Assembly: GCA_032717465.1 (NCBI GenBank)
Contig: JAVRFU010000173.1
Location: forward strand, 1-64,000
DNA length: 64,000 bases
From: Coenobita brevimanus
Taxonomy: Eukaryota; Arthropoda; Malacostraca; Decapoda; Coenobitidae
Direction: 5' to 3'
Shown here: piece by piece, positions 10,148-22,245 of the stretch
How the letters are laid out: each line of letters opens with the position of its first letter
Numbering within the stretch: the stretch's first letter is position 1
The notes under the pieces: generated by a model
Told to the model about the DNA's origin: nothing
The model's database searches: none
The model's input: the letters and a program-made list of their open reading frames with translations, nothing else
Position numbers and translations under genes: made by a program

Positions 10148-10274
10148 CTCTCTCATGGATGCTGGGTTGTAAGCATAGTATATAAACACTAAAATACGAT
10201 GCTGGTTATGAAGAAGAGCTATGGAAGGCAATTAATAAAAACTTGCATTACAGAAAGTACTTTTAAAAAATCTA

Positions 10275-10450
10275 TAAGCCAAGAAACTGTTTACAATGCT
10301 GGGTGGTAACTATATATTCAAACCATATGTGCTCCCTATGTGTCAACAAGTGGGTTGGTGAAGGGCTAGTGCCCCTCCCCATAAATAAAAGTCAAATGGC
10401 CCCCCCTTATGGGATTATGGCAGCTGGCATTAGGCAGACAGATAGATAGA
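10275..10450 (+). mobile_element. R1 repeat copy (5'-truncated)
   Basis: Begins at 'ataagccaagaaactg', runs through 'gggtggtaactat' and 'gtcaacaagtgggttggtg', and ends with 'ggcattaggcagacagatagatagata'-like tail sequence. It sits between copies 1 and 2 of the 530-bp unit, where the unoccupied paralogous site (10,970-10,990) reads 'agtacttacaacctagtctc'. Confidence 0.75.
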
Positions 10451-11569
10451 TATTCTCATCCTATACCCAACACGAAAATTCACAAGGATACATATTTCCT
10501 TTCCTACCCCCTTAAAACGGCCCCCATTCCAACAGACCCATACTGGGAAAAACACATGGAATTTCACAGTACAGGTCAGAGGCTCTGTCCACCTGCAATA
10601 CCTGCAGCCAAAGTGCAGATCCACCAGTGGCTGTGGCCGTCATCCACTTTTTTTTTCTCTCTCTCTTTTCTAACTTTATTTCTACTACTTCAGACAGTAC
10701 ATAGCAACTACCTAGATATACATGGCCACTACAGCCAAACAGAAGCCTTCCAAAACCATCCTGAGACACCCACCCTTCAGACACAACCACAGCCAGAAAC
10801 ACACAACCTATGCTCTCTCTCTCTTTTTACTCTCACTTGGTCTAAAAATGCCCTGTGCTCTCTCTCATGGATGCTGTATTGTAAGAATACAGTATAGAAG
10901 CACTAAAATATGATGCTGGTTTGGAAGAACAGCTATGGAAAGCATGTAATAAGAACTTACATTACAAAGAGTACTTACAACCTAGTCTCATCCTATACCC
11001 AACACTATTTTTCAGAAGGATATATATTTTTTCCTACCCTCTTAAAACGGCCCCCATTCCAAAGGAACTGTGCTGTGAAAAGCATAGGGAATTTCACAGT
11101 ACAGGTCACTGGCTCCGACCATCTGCAATACCGCTGGCCTAAGTGCAGTCCAGCAGCCCAAGTGCAGTCCGCCAAGTGGCTGTGGCCGTCATCCACTTTT
11201 TTCTTTCTTTTTAAACTTTATTTCTACTATTTCAGACGGTACATAGCTACTACCTAGATATACAACAGAAACCTTCAAAAACCATCACCAGACACCCACC
11301 CTTCAGACTCAACCATACCCAGAGAAACACAACTCTAACTTGGTCTAAAAATGGCTTATGCTCTCTCATGAATGCTGAGTTGTAAGAATACAGTAAACAG
11401 GCATTAAAATATGAGGCCTGTCACAATGAAAAGCTATGGAGTGAATGCAGGTCTAATGTTTTGTTTCTGCCAGTGGGACACGTTAAAAAAAAACTACCAA
11501 AACATGAAAATTTGTGCCAAGTTAGAGTGAAATGAGTATACCCAGACTTCAACACAATCATCATCTTTC

Positions 11570-11800
11570 TCTACTTCAATGCCAACACAATACACAACTC
11601 ACACACAATGCACTATGCCCACAGTGTAATGCTTCCTGCCACACCACACCACACTCACATTTACCACAGTGTAAGGCCTCTCTCCCTCACCACAACACAC
11701 TACTACAAACACTCACTACATGTACCACAGTGTAGGCCTCTTCCCACACACCACACCACACTACCACAACAGACAATCCTTCAACATATACCTTTGGGGC
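11570..11800 (+). repeat. CA-rich imperfect tandem repeat
   Basis: 'ccacagtgta' followed by 'ggcct' or similar recurs at about 11,618, 11,662 and 11,725, with CCACAC-rich filler. The overlapping frames of 67-94 codons here are Thr/His-rich translations of the repeat. Confidence 0.55.
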
Positions 11801-12370
11801 TGCCAAGGTTTCTGTAGTCAGTCAAGTGGGATTACAAGCCAAGATTTACTAATACATAGCAAATATTCTTCAAAACAGCATAATTTGGATATAATAGGTT
11901 TATCATCCACTGACAAAGGAATTCAATTTATCATGAGAATTAATTTGCTGGAAGGGAAGGTCATGACGGCCAATACAGGTGATAGGAGGGTCAGAGGCAT
12001 GTAATGATTTTAGCACTACAACAACAGGGTCTCTCTATCTCTCATGACAGAAATATTTGAGCTGGCAGCAAAGAACAAAGACTAAACAAGCATTAATGGG
12101 GCCAACTATCAGTACCATGCCTAGTGAGGTGGACTAATCATCATCATCATCATCATCATCTTCGTAACCAATTATTTTTCAATCATCGTAACCATTTTTT
12201 CTTTTTCTTTTTCAAGCAGTCACTCCTAACCTGTTTGTTTATTTTTTTTACACATGGATAAAATGCATAGGGCCCATAAAGCAAAGAGGAAACCCAAGAG
12301 AGAGTGAAACTAACTGCAAGCCCAATGAAATGGCTCATACACTCATTCACTTACCATTCAAATCCTAGGA

Positions 12371-12374
<4 letters not shown>
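11800..12374. other. Noncoding stretch with an (ATC)n microsatellite
   Basis: Contains (atc)8 at 12,137-12,160. Nothing else is recognised. Confidence 0.45.

Positions 12375-12407
<33 letters not shown>
12375..12407. repeat. (AC)n microsatellite
   Basis: About 16-17 uninterrupted AC dinucleotides. Confidence 0.95.
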
Positions 12408-12410
<3 letters not shown>

Positions 12411-12639
12411 CCATGGGGACATCACACATCCTTGCTCTCTCTAATCATAAACCACGACAATCCAACCCAACAGACATCAACACCATCACAAACACCCAAA
12501 CGATACACAGACCAAGAAAACGCAACAATGAAGGAGAAATATCAACAGCATAGCCTAAGAATCAGCATAACGATAGTAATTCTAAAAACGTATCAACCAT
12601 TGGCTGTCATGTTGGAGACCTTGCAACTTCATACATCGT

Positions 12640-12725
12640 CGTCTGGCATCATCCAATCCTATGTCACCCCATAAGGAGCGTAGGAAGCCAGGGCTAGGCA
12701 TACTGCACAAAATTATCTGCTCAAC
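12640..12725 (-). mobile_element. SINE1 3' fragment
   Basis: 'catcatccaatcctatgtca' then 'ggagcgtaggaagccagggc' and 'taggca' match the reverse complement of the SINE1 3' part seen at 50,265-50,330 and 53,520-53,590. The head is missing. Confidence 0.7.
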
Positions 12726-12809
12726 ACATAATACTGCTGATTTCTGAGATGCCCTGGGTTGAAAGACGATAGAGACCTGACAGGCAAATTGGTTCTTGCT
12801 CATGCTTAG

Positions 12810-12959
12810 GAAAATATGGCAAATGACGGTGTGATAGGAAGAGATATATCAAAATAGTTTAGTCTATGGCCACCCTAGGATCTTGAAAATATGGCAAATG
12901 ACTGTGTGATAGGAAGAGATATAGCAAAATAGTTTAGTCTATGGGCACCCCAGGATCTC
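12810..12959. repeat. Two tandem 75-bp units
   Basis: 'gaaaatatggcaaatgac' begins at 12,810 and 12,885, and both copies continue through 'gataggaagagata' and 'aaaatagtttagtctatgg' to 'aggatct'. About five differences separate the copies. Confidence 0.9.
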
Positions 12960-12964
12960 TCCCT

Positions 12965-13015
12965 ACCTATCTATCAATCTATCTATAGCCTGACTCCCTA
13001 ATCCATATAGTTATA
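12965..13015 (-). mobile_element. Line-A 3'-end relic
   Basis: 'ctatctatcaatctatctat' then 'agcctgactccctaatccat' is a diverged form of the reverse-complemented Line-A terminus ('tctattgccagacaccctaatccc'). Another very short 3' fragment. Confidence 0.55.
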
Positions 13016-13259
13016 AAATTTCAAACGCGTGGCACATTTCCCACACACCAATAACAGTATAACATATTCCAATTCAACATATAACTATAGTCAGTTTATT
13101 TCCATCTGATAAAACAAGGGAACTTTTATCACTTCAGTACTAAATCACTGATAAAATTCAGTATGCCTTGGTGATGGGGTACAGATGAGTCTCCTTGGTT
13201 ACTAGTCAAATTAACTCTCCAGTCTGACTACACTTGGCCATAAAGCTAACGGTCAGGTG

Positions 13260-14600
13260 AAGCAAACTGACTATAGAATAAATCAACAGAAATAAAGACA
13301 CCAAAAAAACACTCCCACATCAATATATAAAACATCGTCAGCCACAGGAAAAAAAATATAACAAACATAAGCCGTATTAACGATAAATGTTCATATATAT
13401 GCGGGGAAAAATCTTGTTAATCTCTCACCTAAATGAAGGGAATCAAGTGCTATGTTTAATGAGGGGAATAAACTCAGAATGATTGTTATTCTTGGATATA
13501 AATGAAGGGAAACGACTCAAGTTGCTCATCAACCTTTGACATAAATGGTCGTTAACTAAGGATGCTTGTTAGTTTTAAAATCTCAGTGCTATTTAGGACA
13601 ATACATTTTTCTTTTTAATGCAGAGAAGCAGAAACTGAAGAGTGCAAGAAATAATACACAAAAGAGAGCCAAATGCAAGATATCTTACATCTGAAATTCC
13701 TGCACACATTGCATTTACAAGACTGGAGGTCACAGGCAGAGGGAAATAGAGATTGAGAAAAATAAATTCAAGTTGACCTGTTGCCAATTACAATCAACCA
13801 AAGAAGGACAAGAGTACATACTTTTTTCAGCATATTATTTCCTGTGGCTGACTGTGCACTACATCACAATGACATGGTAATAATAACAATGCAAATATAA
13901 CAAGACAATGGGCATAACAATTGGCGTACAAATACAATAGCCAACATCAACAGTTCAGGAGGGACAATATATACAAAACACCTATTTTTATTGCTGGGTA
14001 AACAAGCACTATGGCTTTATTGCAGAGTCCTTTTATTTGCCACAGTTATTTACGATCTTTTGGGCTGATAATACCTGCTGTTGTGGTGGTCCCTGGCTCA
14101 TTTTAATTACTAAGAATCAGAGTCAATGCTGGAGAACCTAAATACTGGAATTTAATCAAAGAAAAGAGGCAATAGCAGCTCCAGAATTCTTACAACCAAG
14201 ATTATCCTCTAATATTCTTCAGACGTGTGTGTGAATCTTTAAGGAGTTTACTCTGGAAAATGACATGCATATATCCTTAGCAAAGTTTCAGAGCTCACTT
14301 AGCCACATCTCATTCAAGAAGGTAGATGATGCTATGTTGGTTCAGAGAAGTGGTTTGATTACAGCACTACTACACAGGCATATCCAAACACCTGCCACTG
14401 TCCTACTTAGCCAGGAATACAGGACCACAGCAACAGCAGCCCACAATTTACTAAACCAAAATACAGGGCTGCCCATATATATCTGATGTTGTCGGCTCAG
14501 TCTGCGGGTATGGGAGCAGCACGTATATTGACAACTTAATTATGCTCCGTTTAACTGGGTATTAAATTACCATCATTCCCTTGTAAATGCTAATTGAAAC
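13260..14600. other. Noncoding stretch, nothing recognised
   Basis: AT-rich DNA without a convincing coding frame. The block around 14,590-14,660 ('tggtgctagtcatgaagaag') belongs to a dispersed noncoding motif also seen near 10,200, 10,915, 11,420, 21,990 and 32,140. Confidence 0.45.
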
Positions 14601-14789
14601 ATGACTAATATGGTGCTAGTCATGAAGAAGTGCTATGGAAAGGATGTTGGGCCACAGTGGTATCTTATTCTGCCAGTGACGTGAGGGAAATGAATCTGCA
14701 TAAGGACAAAAATCTTGTCTCTTTGTGTCAGGTTTGTCATACCTTGTGCCATCCTTTTGTGTGTCATGTCTGTGTGTGTCGTGTTTCTG

Positions 14790-15570
14790 CATGTCATGTC
14801 TCAGTGGCTGTTCAATTTGTATATGGATGAAGCTATAAGAGAGGTAATAGGAAGGAATGTGAATATATTGGTATCTAGTGAGGGAGGGTAAGGTGTGGAA
14901 ACTTCCTGAGCTGTTGCTTGCTGATGATACTGTATTGTGATGAATGTGAACTGCAAGGCTTGGTGCATGAGTCTGAGGATGTAAGAAACAGAATCCTAAA
15001 GAGAATATACGTATGGGTAAAGTTATGGTCTTGAGGGAAATCACAGCATACAGAGTGAGACTGGATGCTGAGGAAATAGATAATGAAGGTGCATCCAAGT
15101 ACTTTAGAGTGATGAGTGAGGATGGAAGGATGTGCTTGAATGGGTACAGCAGGGTAGAAAGGCTGCTGGATCACTGAAAGCTGTGATAAGACGTTGAGAA
15201 ATGAGGCTTAGATCCTGTTGGAAGGACACAAGAGTGACAGCAGTGGAAATGACCTGAGGAATGTGTGGAGTTTTATGGACTGACAGATATACAAATGAGG
15301 AAGTGCAAAAGTGCTGTGGTGCTATTAGGAGAAGTACTTTGAGGTAGTTTGGCCTTGTAGAGGATGGGGAATGAGAGAATGACTAGAAGGTATGTGTATG
15401 ATGTGAAGAGGAGGAGAGACCATGGCAGAGACGGAAGACTGGAGTGGAGATACAAGGGAGGGAGGTGTGAGTTGGAGAGAGGGCAGTCAAATAGCAAATG
15501 ACAGAATGACTTGGAGTTAATTTGTTTGTGGCCTCCCCTTATGCGACTGAGATGTCTGGCAATAGATAAA
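14790..15570 (+). mobile_element. Degenerate Line-A copy (RT thumb to 3' end)
   Basis: The translation around 14,800 reads 'WLFNLYMDEAIREVIG', the RT palm segment of Line-A (compare 57,470-57,530), after which the frame collapses under many stops. Homology at DNA level continues through the coding tail ('gtttggccttgtagaggatg', 'gtgtatgatgtgaagaggag') to the 3' end 'atgtctggcaatagataaa'. The antisense frames over this region are shadows. It is long dead. Confidence 0.7.
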
Positions 15571-16515
15571 AGTCAGTGGAGGGTAAAAATCTCTTCTTAC
15601 CAAAATGAGTGAACTTTAAGCAATTACTGAAGAATATGCAAGAGGAGATATTAAATTACTTGATATAAAATGCAACCAATGGCTGCAAACAAGCAATCAC
15701 TATCAAGTAAGAAAGGGTTATGGGAAACAGAAAATGATGCAGGGTAGTGATGGTAAAGCCGACTGAGCCTCCACCATATCAATCATCAAATAATCAAAAT
15801 CAATATAATAATCATCATTCATTATTATTCTAATCATCACTGCAATCGTCATCCTCATCATCCCAGCCTCTTCTTCCCACCTAAGGATGGGGTAAGGTAT
15901 GGTTCAAAATGCAACAACAAAACACATGGGATCAGACATGTTATATATGAACCACCCTGTATTTTTTAGCATCTGTGGCACATAACCAGGACTTAACTGC
16001 ATCTGTTTGTGATGTACAGGCATGTGCAAAAGTATGCCAACAATACTCTGCCAGCACTAACTTGTATTTCATATTTACCACTCTTCCCAAAATGACTAGA
16101 GGGTAACATTCCTTCTGTTGCCTGTTTTACTGATGCCAGGAACAGACACCTTCATATGGCAATGATCTGATATTGAATGTCAGATTAAAATAACAGCCTT
16201 CAGTTCCTTTACTATCCCCATACAGGAGAATGGTGGACTAGGAAAGAATAATAACGTTGATGTGCAGTCCTTACCACATAAAATATTTCAAACAACACCT
16301 TCCATTCCTACAGCTGGCAGAGAAGTGTCTACATACTTTGCTCATGCTCAGGACAGGATTTATGCAAAACATTTCATAGCCAATGGTTGTGTACGGCTGG
16401 CCAGTTGTCTATAACCTTAGTCGCTTTACTCGAATCTGGCGAAGATGTCTTCTTTCAGAGCTGATGGCAGCAGGTAAAGAAACTGGTTGTTTGATACGAT
16501 TATTAATCAAAGTGG
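15570..16515. other. Noncoding stretch, nothing recognised
   Basis: Contains scattered 'atcat' repeats at 15,770-15,860 and a short segment (16,200-16,290) resembling intron-like sequence near 23.6, 31.5 and 32.5 kb ('gga.aatggtggactg', 'gcagtcc'). No gene. Confidence 0.4.
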
Positions 16516-16519
16516 ACAT

Positions 16520-16670
16520 CTCGCGACTATCATGAGTGACAAGCCACGTGGCTTCTGGCTACCCAAGATATACGTTACTACACTTGGTGGTAATATACAA
16601 CTAGACAGTCACGTGGTGGTGTAAGGAGTTACGGCGCTCCAGCTGGATGTGGCAATATCCGGTATTAAAT
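16520..16670 (+). mobile_element. Composite R1/SINE1-like sequence at the array edge
   Basis: 'gagtgacaagccacgtgg' followed by 'cttggtggtaatatacaac', then 'gtaaggagttacggcgctcc' and 'gatgtggcaatatcc' parallels, in order, the composite repeat at 53.5-53.8 kb ('gagtgacaagcca', 'gggtggtaaccat', 'gtgagtaattattgcgctcc', 'ggattgagccgg'). The match is diverged but collinear over about 140 bp. The satellite repeat begins inside it at about 16,596. Confidence 0.55.
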
Positions 16671-19600
16671 CAGTCAGTAGCTAGTCCCAGGTCTCTTCAC
16701 AAAATGGGGAAACAAAAAATTGGTGAATGACTGGGTGGCTGTGAATGTGAGGTCCAGCATCTGATAGATGTGAACAAAGTGTGCAAAGTCTGGCTTGCAA
16801 TATCCACTTAAGAACGTATGCCCAATCCTTGAGGCATTGCCTAGGCCGTAAAAAACAAATAAAAAAAGCCGGCCATCAAACACAACCCCCTCATAGAGCA
16901 TTCCGCCCCCTTACTGCACGGCCACAACGTGATTATTGCAAGCAAGGCCTGAGCGCATGTTTTACCTAGAGAAGCATCCACCTGTGTGCCACTTATCCTT
17001 TCAACATACGCAATGATGGACTCCTTCTCACTGTCCGACAGCCCTCATTACCCACGTCAAAACGAATATATGTCATGGCACACAATGGTGGGTTGTGTGT
17101 GCTGTAAAAGTAGTGACCCAACCCCCAGGCATCCCCAATCCCCCAAATCCCCAATAGTAGCAAAGGGACTTGGGGCCACGCTACACGACAGTATTATGGC
17201 AACTAATTCGGCGCACAATTTTTTAAGCTTGTCTTTACGATGCAGACTTTTTCTTCATTTACTGCCGGCGTAAAACCTTTAATCTCCTCAGTCTGACTTG
17301 GCGCTTATAATCTTTTCAAGCGTACCGGTACTTAGCGTTCCAACTTCGACACGGGGGAATCGACGGGCCGAGGTTCGTAAACGACAAGCATACAACTAGA
17401 CAGTCACGTGGTGGTGTAAGGAGTTACGGCGCTCCAGCTGGATGTGGCAATATCCGGTATTAAATCAGTCAGTAGCTAGTCCCAGGTCTCTTCACAAAAT
17501 GGTGAAACAAAAATTGGTGAATGACTGGGTGGCTGTGAATGTGAGGTCCAGCATCTGATAGATGTGAACAAAGTGTGCAAAGTCTGGCTTGCAATATCCA
17601 CTTAAGAACGTATGCCCAATCCTTGAGGCATTGCCTAGGCCGTAAAAAACAAATAAAAAAAGCCGGCCATCAAACACAACCCCCTCATAGAGCATTCCGC
17701 CCCCTTACTGCACGGCCACAACGTGATTATTGCAAGCAAGGCCTGAGCGCATGTTTTACCTAGAGAAGCATCCACCTGTGTGCCACTTATCCTTTCAACA
17801 TACGCAATGATGGACTCCTTCTCACTGTCCGACAGCCCTCATTACCCACGTCAAAACGAATATATGTCATGGCACACAATGGTGGGTTGTGTGTGCTGTA
17901 AAAGTAGTGACCCAACCCCCCAGGCATCCCCAATCCCCCAAATCCCCACTAGTAGCAAAGGGACTTGGTGCCACGCTACACGACAGTATTATGGCAACTA
18001 ATTCTGCGCACAATTTTTTAAGCTTGTCTTTACGATGCAGACTTTTGATCATTTACTGCCGGCGTAAAACTTTAATCTCAGTCTGACTTGGCGCTTATAA
18101 TCTTTTCAAGCGTACCGGTACTTAGCGTTCCAACTTCGACACGGGGGAATCGACGGGCCGAGGTTCGTAAACGACAAGCATACAACTAGACAGTCACGTG
18201 GTGGTGTAAGGAGTTACGGCGCTCCAGCTGGATGTGGCAATATCCGGTATTAAATCAGTCAGTAGCTAGTCCCAGGTCTCTTCACAAAATGGGGAAACAA
18301 AAAATTGGTGAATGACTGGGTGGCTGTGAATGTGAGGTCCAGCATCTGATAGATGTGAACAAAGTGTGCAAAGTCTGGCTTGCAATATCCACTTAAGAAC
18401 GTATGCCCAATCCTTGAGGCATTGCCTAGGCCGTAAAAAACAAATAAAAAAAGCCGGCCATCAAACACAACCCCCTCATAGAGCATTCCGCCCCCTTACT
18501 GCACGGCCACAATGTGGTTATTGCAAGCAAGGCCTGAGCGCATGTTTTACCTAGAGAAGCATCCACCTGTGTGCCACTTATCCTTTCAACATACGCAATG
18601 ATGGACTCCTTCTCACTGTCCGACAGCCCTCATTACCCACGTCAAAACGAATATATGTCATGGCACACAATGGTGGGTTGTGTGTGCTGTAAAAGTAGTG
18701 ACCCAACCCCCCAGGCATCCCCAATCCCCCAAATCCCCAATAGTAGCAAAGGGACTTGGGGCCACGCTACACGACAGTATTATGGCAACTAATTCGGCGC
18801 ACAATTTTTTAAGCTTGTCTTTACGATGCAGACTTTTTCTTCATTTACTGCCGGCGTAAAACTTTAATCTCCTCAGTCTGACTTGGCGCTTATAATTTCT
18901 ACGAGCGTACCGGTACTTAGCGTTCCAACTTCGACACAGGGGAATCGACGGGCCGAGGTTCGTAAACGACAAGCATACAACTAGACAGTCACGTGGTGGT
19001 GTAAGGAGTTACGGCGCTCCAGCTGGATGTGGCAATATCCGGTATTAAATCAGTCAGTAGCTAGTCCCAGGTCTCTTCACAAAATGGGGAAACAAAAAAT
19101 TGGTGAATGACTGGGTGGCTGTGAATGTGAGGTCCAGCATCTGATAGATGTGAACAAAGTGTGCAAAGTCTGGCTTGCAATATCCACTTAAGAACGTATG
19201 CCCAATCCTTGAGGCATTGCCTAGGCCGTAAAAAACAAATAAAAAAAGCCGGCCATCAAACACAACCCCCTCATAGAGCATTCCGCCCCCTTACTGCACG
19301 GCCACAACGTGATTATTGCAAGCAAGGCCTGAGCGCATGTTTTACCTAGAGAAGCATCCACCTGTGTGCCACTTATCCTTTCAACATACGCAATGATGGA
19401 CTCCTTCTCACTGTCCGACAGCCCTCATTACCCACGTCAAAACGAATATATGTCATGGCACACAATGGTGGGTTGTGTGTGCTGTAAAAGTAGTGACCCA
19501 ACCCCCCAGGCATCCCCAATCCCCCAAATCCCCAATAGTAGCAAAGGGACTTGGGGCCACGCTACACGACAGTATTATGGCAACTAATTCGGCGCACAAT

Positions 19601-21350
19601 TTTTTAAGCTTGTCTTTACGATGCAGACTTTTTCTTCATTTACTGCCGGCGTAAAACTTTAATCTCCTCAGTCTGACTTGGCGCTTTTAATTTCTACGAG
19701 CGTACCGGTACTTAGCGTTCCAACTTCGACACAGGGGAATCGACGGGCCGAGGTTCGTAAACGACAAGCATACAACTAGACAGTCACGTGGTGGTGTAAG
19801 GAGTTACGGCGCTCCAGCTGGATGTGGCAATATCCGGTATTAAATCAGTCAGTAGCTAGTCCCAGGTCTCTTCACAAAATGGGGAAACAAAAAATTGGTG
19901 AATGACTGGGTGGCTGTGAATGTGAGGTCCAGCATCTGATAGATGTGAACAAAGTGTGCAAAGTCTGGCTTGCAATATCCACTTAAGAACGTATGCCCAA
20001 TCCTTGAGGCATTGCCTAGGCCGTAAAAAACAAATAAAAAAGCCGGCCATCAAACACAACCCCCTCATAGAGCATTCCGCCCCCTTACTGCACGGCCACA
20101 ACGTGATTATTGCAAGCAAGGCCTGAGCGCATGTTTTACCTAGAGAAGCATCCACCTGTGTGCCACTTATCCTTTCAACATACGCAATGATGGACTCCTT
20201 CTCACTGTCCGACAGCCCTCATTACCCACGTCAAAACGAATATATGTCATGGCACACAATGGTGGGTTGTGTGTGCTGTAAAAGTAGTGACCCAACCCCC
20301 AGGCATCCCCAATCCCCCAAATCCCCAATAGTAGCAAAGGGACTTGGGGCCACGCTACACGACAGTATCATGGCAACTAATTCGGCGCACAATTTATTAA
20401 GCTTGTCTTTACGATGCAGACTTTTTCTTCATTTACTGCCGGCGTAAAACTTTAATCTCCTCAGTCTGACTTGGCGCTTATAATCTTTTCAAGCGTACCG
20501 GTACTTAGCGTTCCAACTTCGACACGGGGGAATCGACGGGCCGAGGTTCGTAAACGACAAGCATACAACTAGACAGTCACGTGGTGGTGTAAGGAGTTAC
20601 GGCGCTCCAGCTGGATGTGGCAATATCCGGTATTAAATCAGTCAGTAGCTAGTCCCAGGTCTCTTCACAAAATGGGGAAACAAAAAATTGGTGAATGACT
20701 GGGTGGCTGTGAATGTGAGGTCCAGCATCTGATAGATGTGAACAAAGTGTGCAAAGTCTGGCTTGCAATATCCACTTAAGAACGTATGCCCAATCCTTGA
20801 GGCATTGCCTAGGCCGTAAAAAACAAATAAAAAAAGCCGGCCATCAAACACAACCCCCTCATAGAGCATTCCGCCCCCTTACTGCACGGCCACAACGTGA
20901 TTATTGCAAGCAAGGCCTGAGCGCATGTTTTACCTAGAGAAGCATCCACCTGTGTGCCACTTATCCTTTCAACATACGCAATGATGGACTCCTTCTCACT
21001 GTCCGACAGCCCTCATTACCCACGTCAAAACGAATATATGTCATGGCACACAATGGTGGGTTGTGTGTGCTGTAAAAGTAGTGACCCAACCCCCCAGGCA
21101 TCCCCAATCCCCCAAAACCCCACTAGTAGCAAAGGGACTTGGGGCCACGCTACACGACAGTATTATGGCAACTAATTCGGCACAAAACTTTTAAAGCTTA
21201 TTTTTACGAAGCAGACTTTTCGTTCATTTACTGCCAGCGCAAAACTTTAATCTCCTCAGTCTGACTTGGCGCTAATTTTTTTTAAAAGCATACCGATACT
21301 TAACGTTCCAACTTCCACACAGGGGAATCGACGGGCCGAGGTTCGTAAAC
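16596..21350. repeat. Satellite-like tandem array, six units of ~787-795 bp
   Basis: Unit starts ('tacaactagacagtcacgtg') fall at 16,596, 17,391, 18,181, 18,976, 19,771 and 20,564, giving lengths of 795, 790, 795, 795, 793 and 787. The first five are almost identical. Two variant classes are visible: the units starting 18,181 and 18,976 have 'atttctacgagcg' and 'cacagggg', the others 'atcttttcaagcg' and 'cacggggg'. The last ~170 bp of the sixth unit is clearly diverged, as expected at an array edge. Each unit has an E-box-like CACGTG near its start. The same small frames recur in every unit on both strands, but because the copies are so young this repetition is no evidence of selection. No family was recognised in them. 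Confidence 0.95.
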
Positions 21351-22160
21351 AATGAGTAACGCCAGAACTGCAGGGTTGATTGGTCTGGGTGATTTAAACG
21401 GACAACATAGCGACAATATACACAAGTATCACTGGCCATAAAAAAATTGTAAAACCTGTCCACTGTGCATCAATTACAATACAAACATCAACATAATAAT
21501 CAAGCAATAATCATATGCATATTTCACTTGGGTGTCTTCTAGGTGGCTCAGGAGGCTTGCTAAGAAATCACGTTAGGAAATCACCCCAGCCACAAAGAAG
21601 ACAAGCCATTTTTACTGAACTAACACCAGACACTGTTCAATTGAGAGAAACACTACTAGTGGTCAAAGCCATCAAAAATAACATGAGGAACCTTTCCATC
21701 ACAAAATTCTTGCAGTATACCGGGTATCTACCTAGCTAACACTTACTGCAATATATCTACTATCTATGTGTATCTGTGTAGTGTTTACCTATCTGTGTAC
21801 TTTATCAATCAGCTTGAAATATTGCTGAGCTGAGGCAACACCTTAGCAAGGAGACATGCTAATTATGAAGTGTAGGGGAAAGGTTTCAAAACTATCTGCT
21901 ACTGGTAAACCTGGGGAATTTACTTACTGTACTCTTGTTACTCTACCCAGGCATAAAATAAGCATCTTAGCAATAGCTTATCAAGCAGAATGCTAGTCAT
22001 GAAGAAGTGCAGTGGGATGGATGTAGACATGTAGTACTGTGTTATTCTACCACAGAGATATATGAAAAAAGCAGCTGAATGGACAAATCCCAGGCCACGT
22101 TACGGTGCAAGAAGTATGATAATTGAGCATAGACGAATATAAATAAGTTAAAAATCCATC
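21351..22160. other. Noncoding stretch, nothing recognised
   Basis: Contains one relic of the dispersed 'gctagtcatgaagaagtg' motif near 21,990. The 74-codon frame at 21.5 kb has no family signature. Confidence 0.4.
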
Positions 22161-22164
22161 CAAT

Positions 22165-22245
22165 CAGCCATCATCCAATCCCACGTCGCCCCACTGAGGA
22201 GCGTAGGAACCCAGGGCTAGGCAAGTTGGTCCTGACATTTAAGAT
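22165..22245 (-). mobile_element. SINE1 3' fragment
   Basis: 'ccatcatccaatcccacgtc', 'gaggagcgtaggaacccagg' and 'taggcaagttggtcctgaca' match the SINE1 3' half in reverse orientation. The repeat ends near 'ttaagatgaaaatg'. Confidence 0.75.

Larger units (their letters stand above)
9655..11430. repeat. Three copies of a ~530-bp noncoding unit
   Basis: 'aaaacggcccccattc' occurs at about 9,685, 10,514 and 11,044. The last two are 530 bp apart. Each is followed in the same order by 'tttcacagtacaggtca' (or close), 'tggctgtggccgtca', 'ccactacag', 'cagacacccacccttca', 'tggtctaaaaatg' and a block ending 'gaagagctatggaa'. The first interval is longer (829 bp) because two retroposed pieces sit in it. 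A fourth, more degraded copy may precede 9,640. The small frames in the units are not shared between all copies and are not called as genes. Confidence 0.8.

Noticed and set aside
16674..20869. 75-codon and 62-codon frames repeated in every satellite unit
   Set aside because: Conservation reflects recent amplification; no family signature, and the frames overlap on both strands.
21281..21350. CENP-B box in the satellite unit
   Set aside because: The words around 'cttcgacac' in the units do not meet the required spacing of TTCG, A and CGGG.
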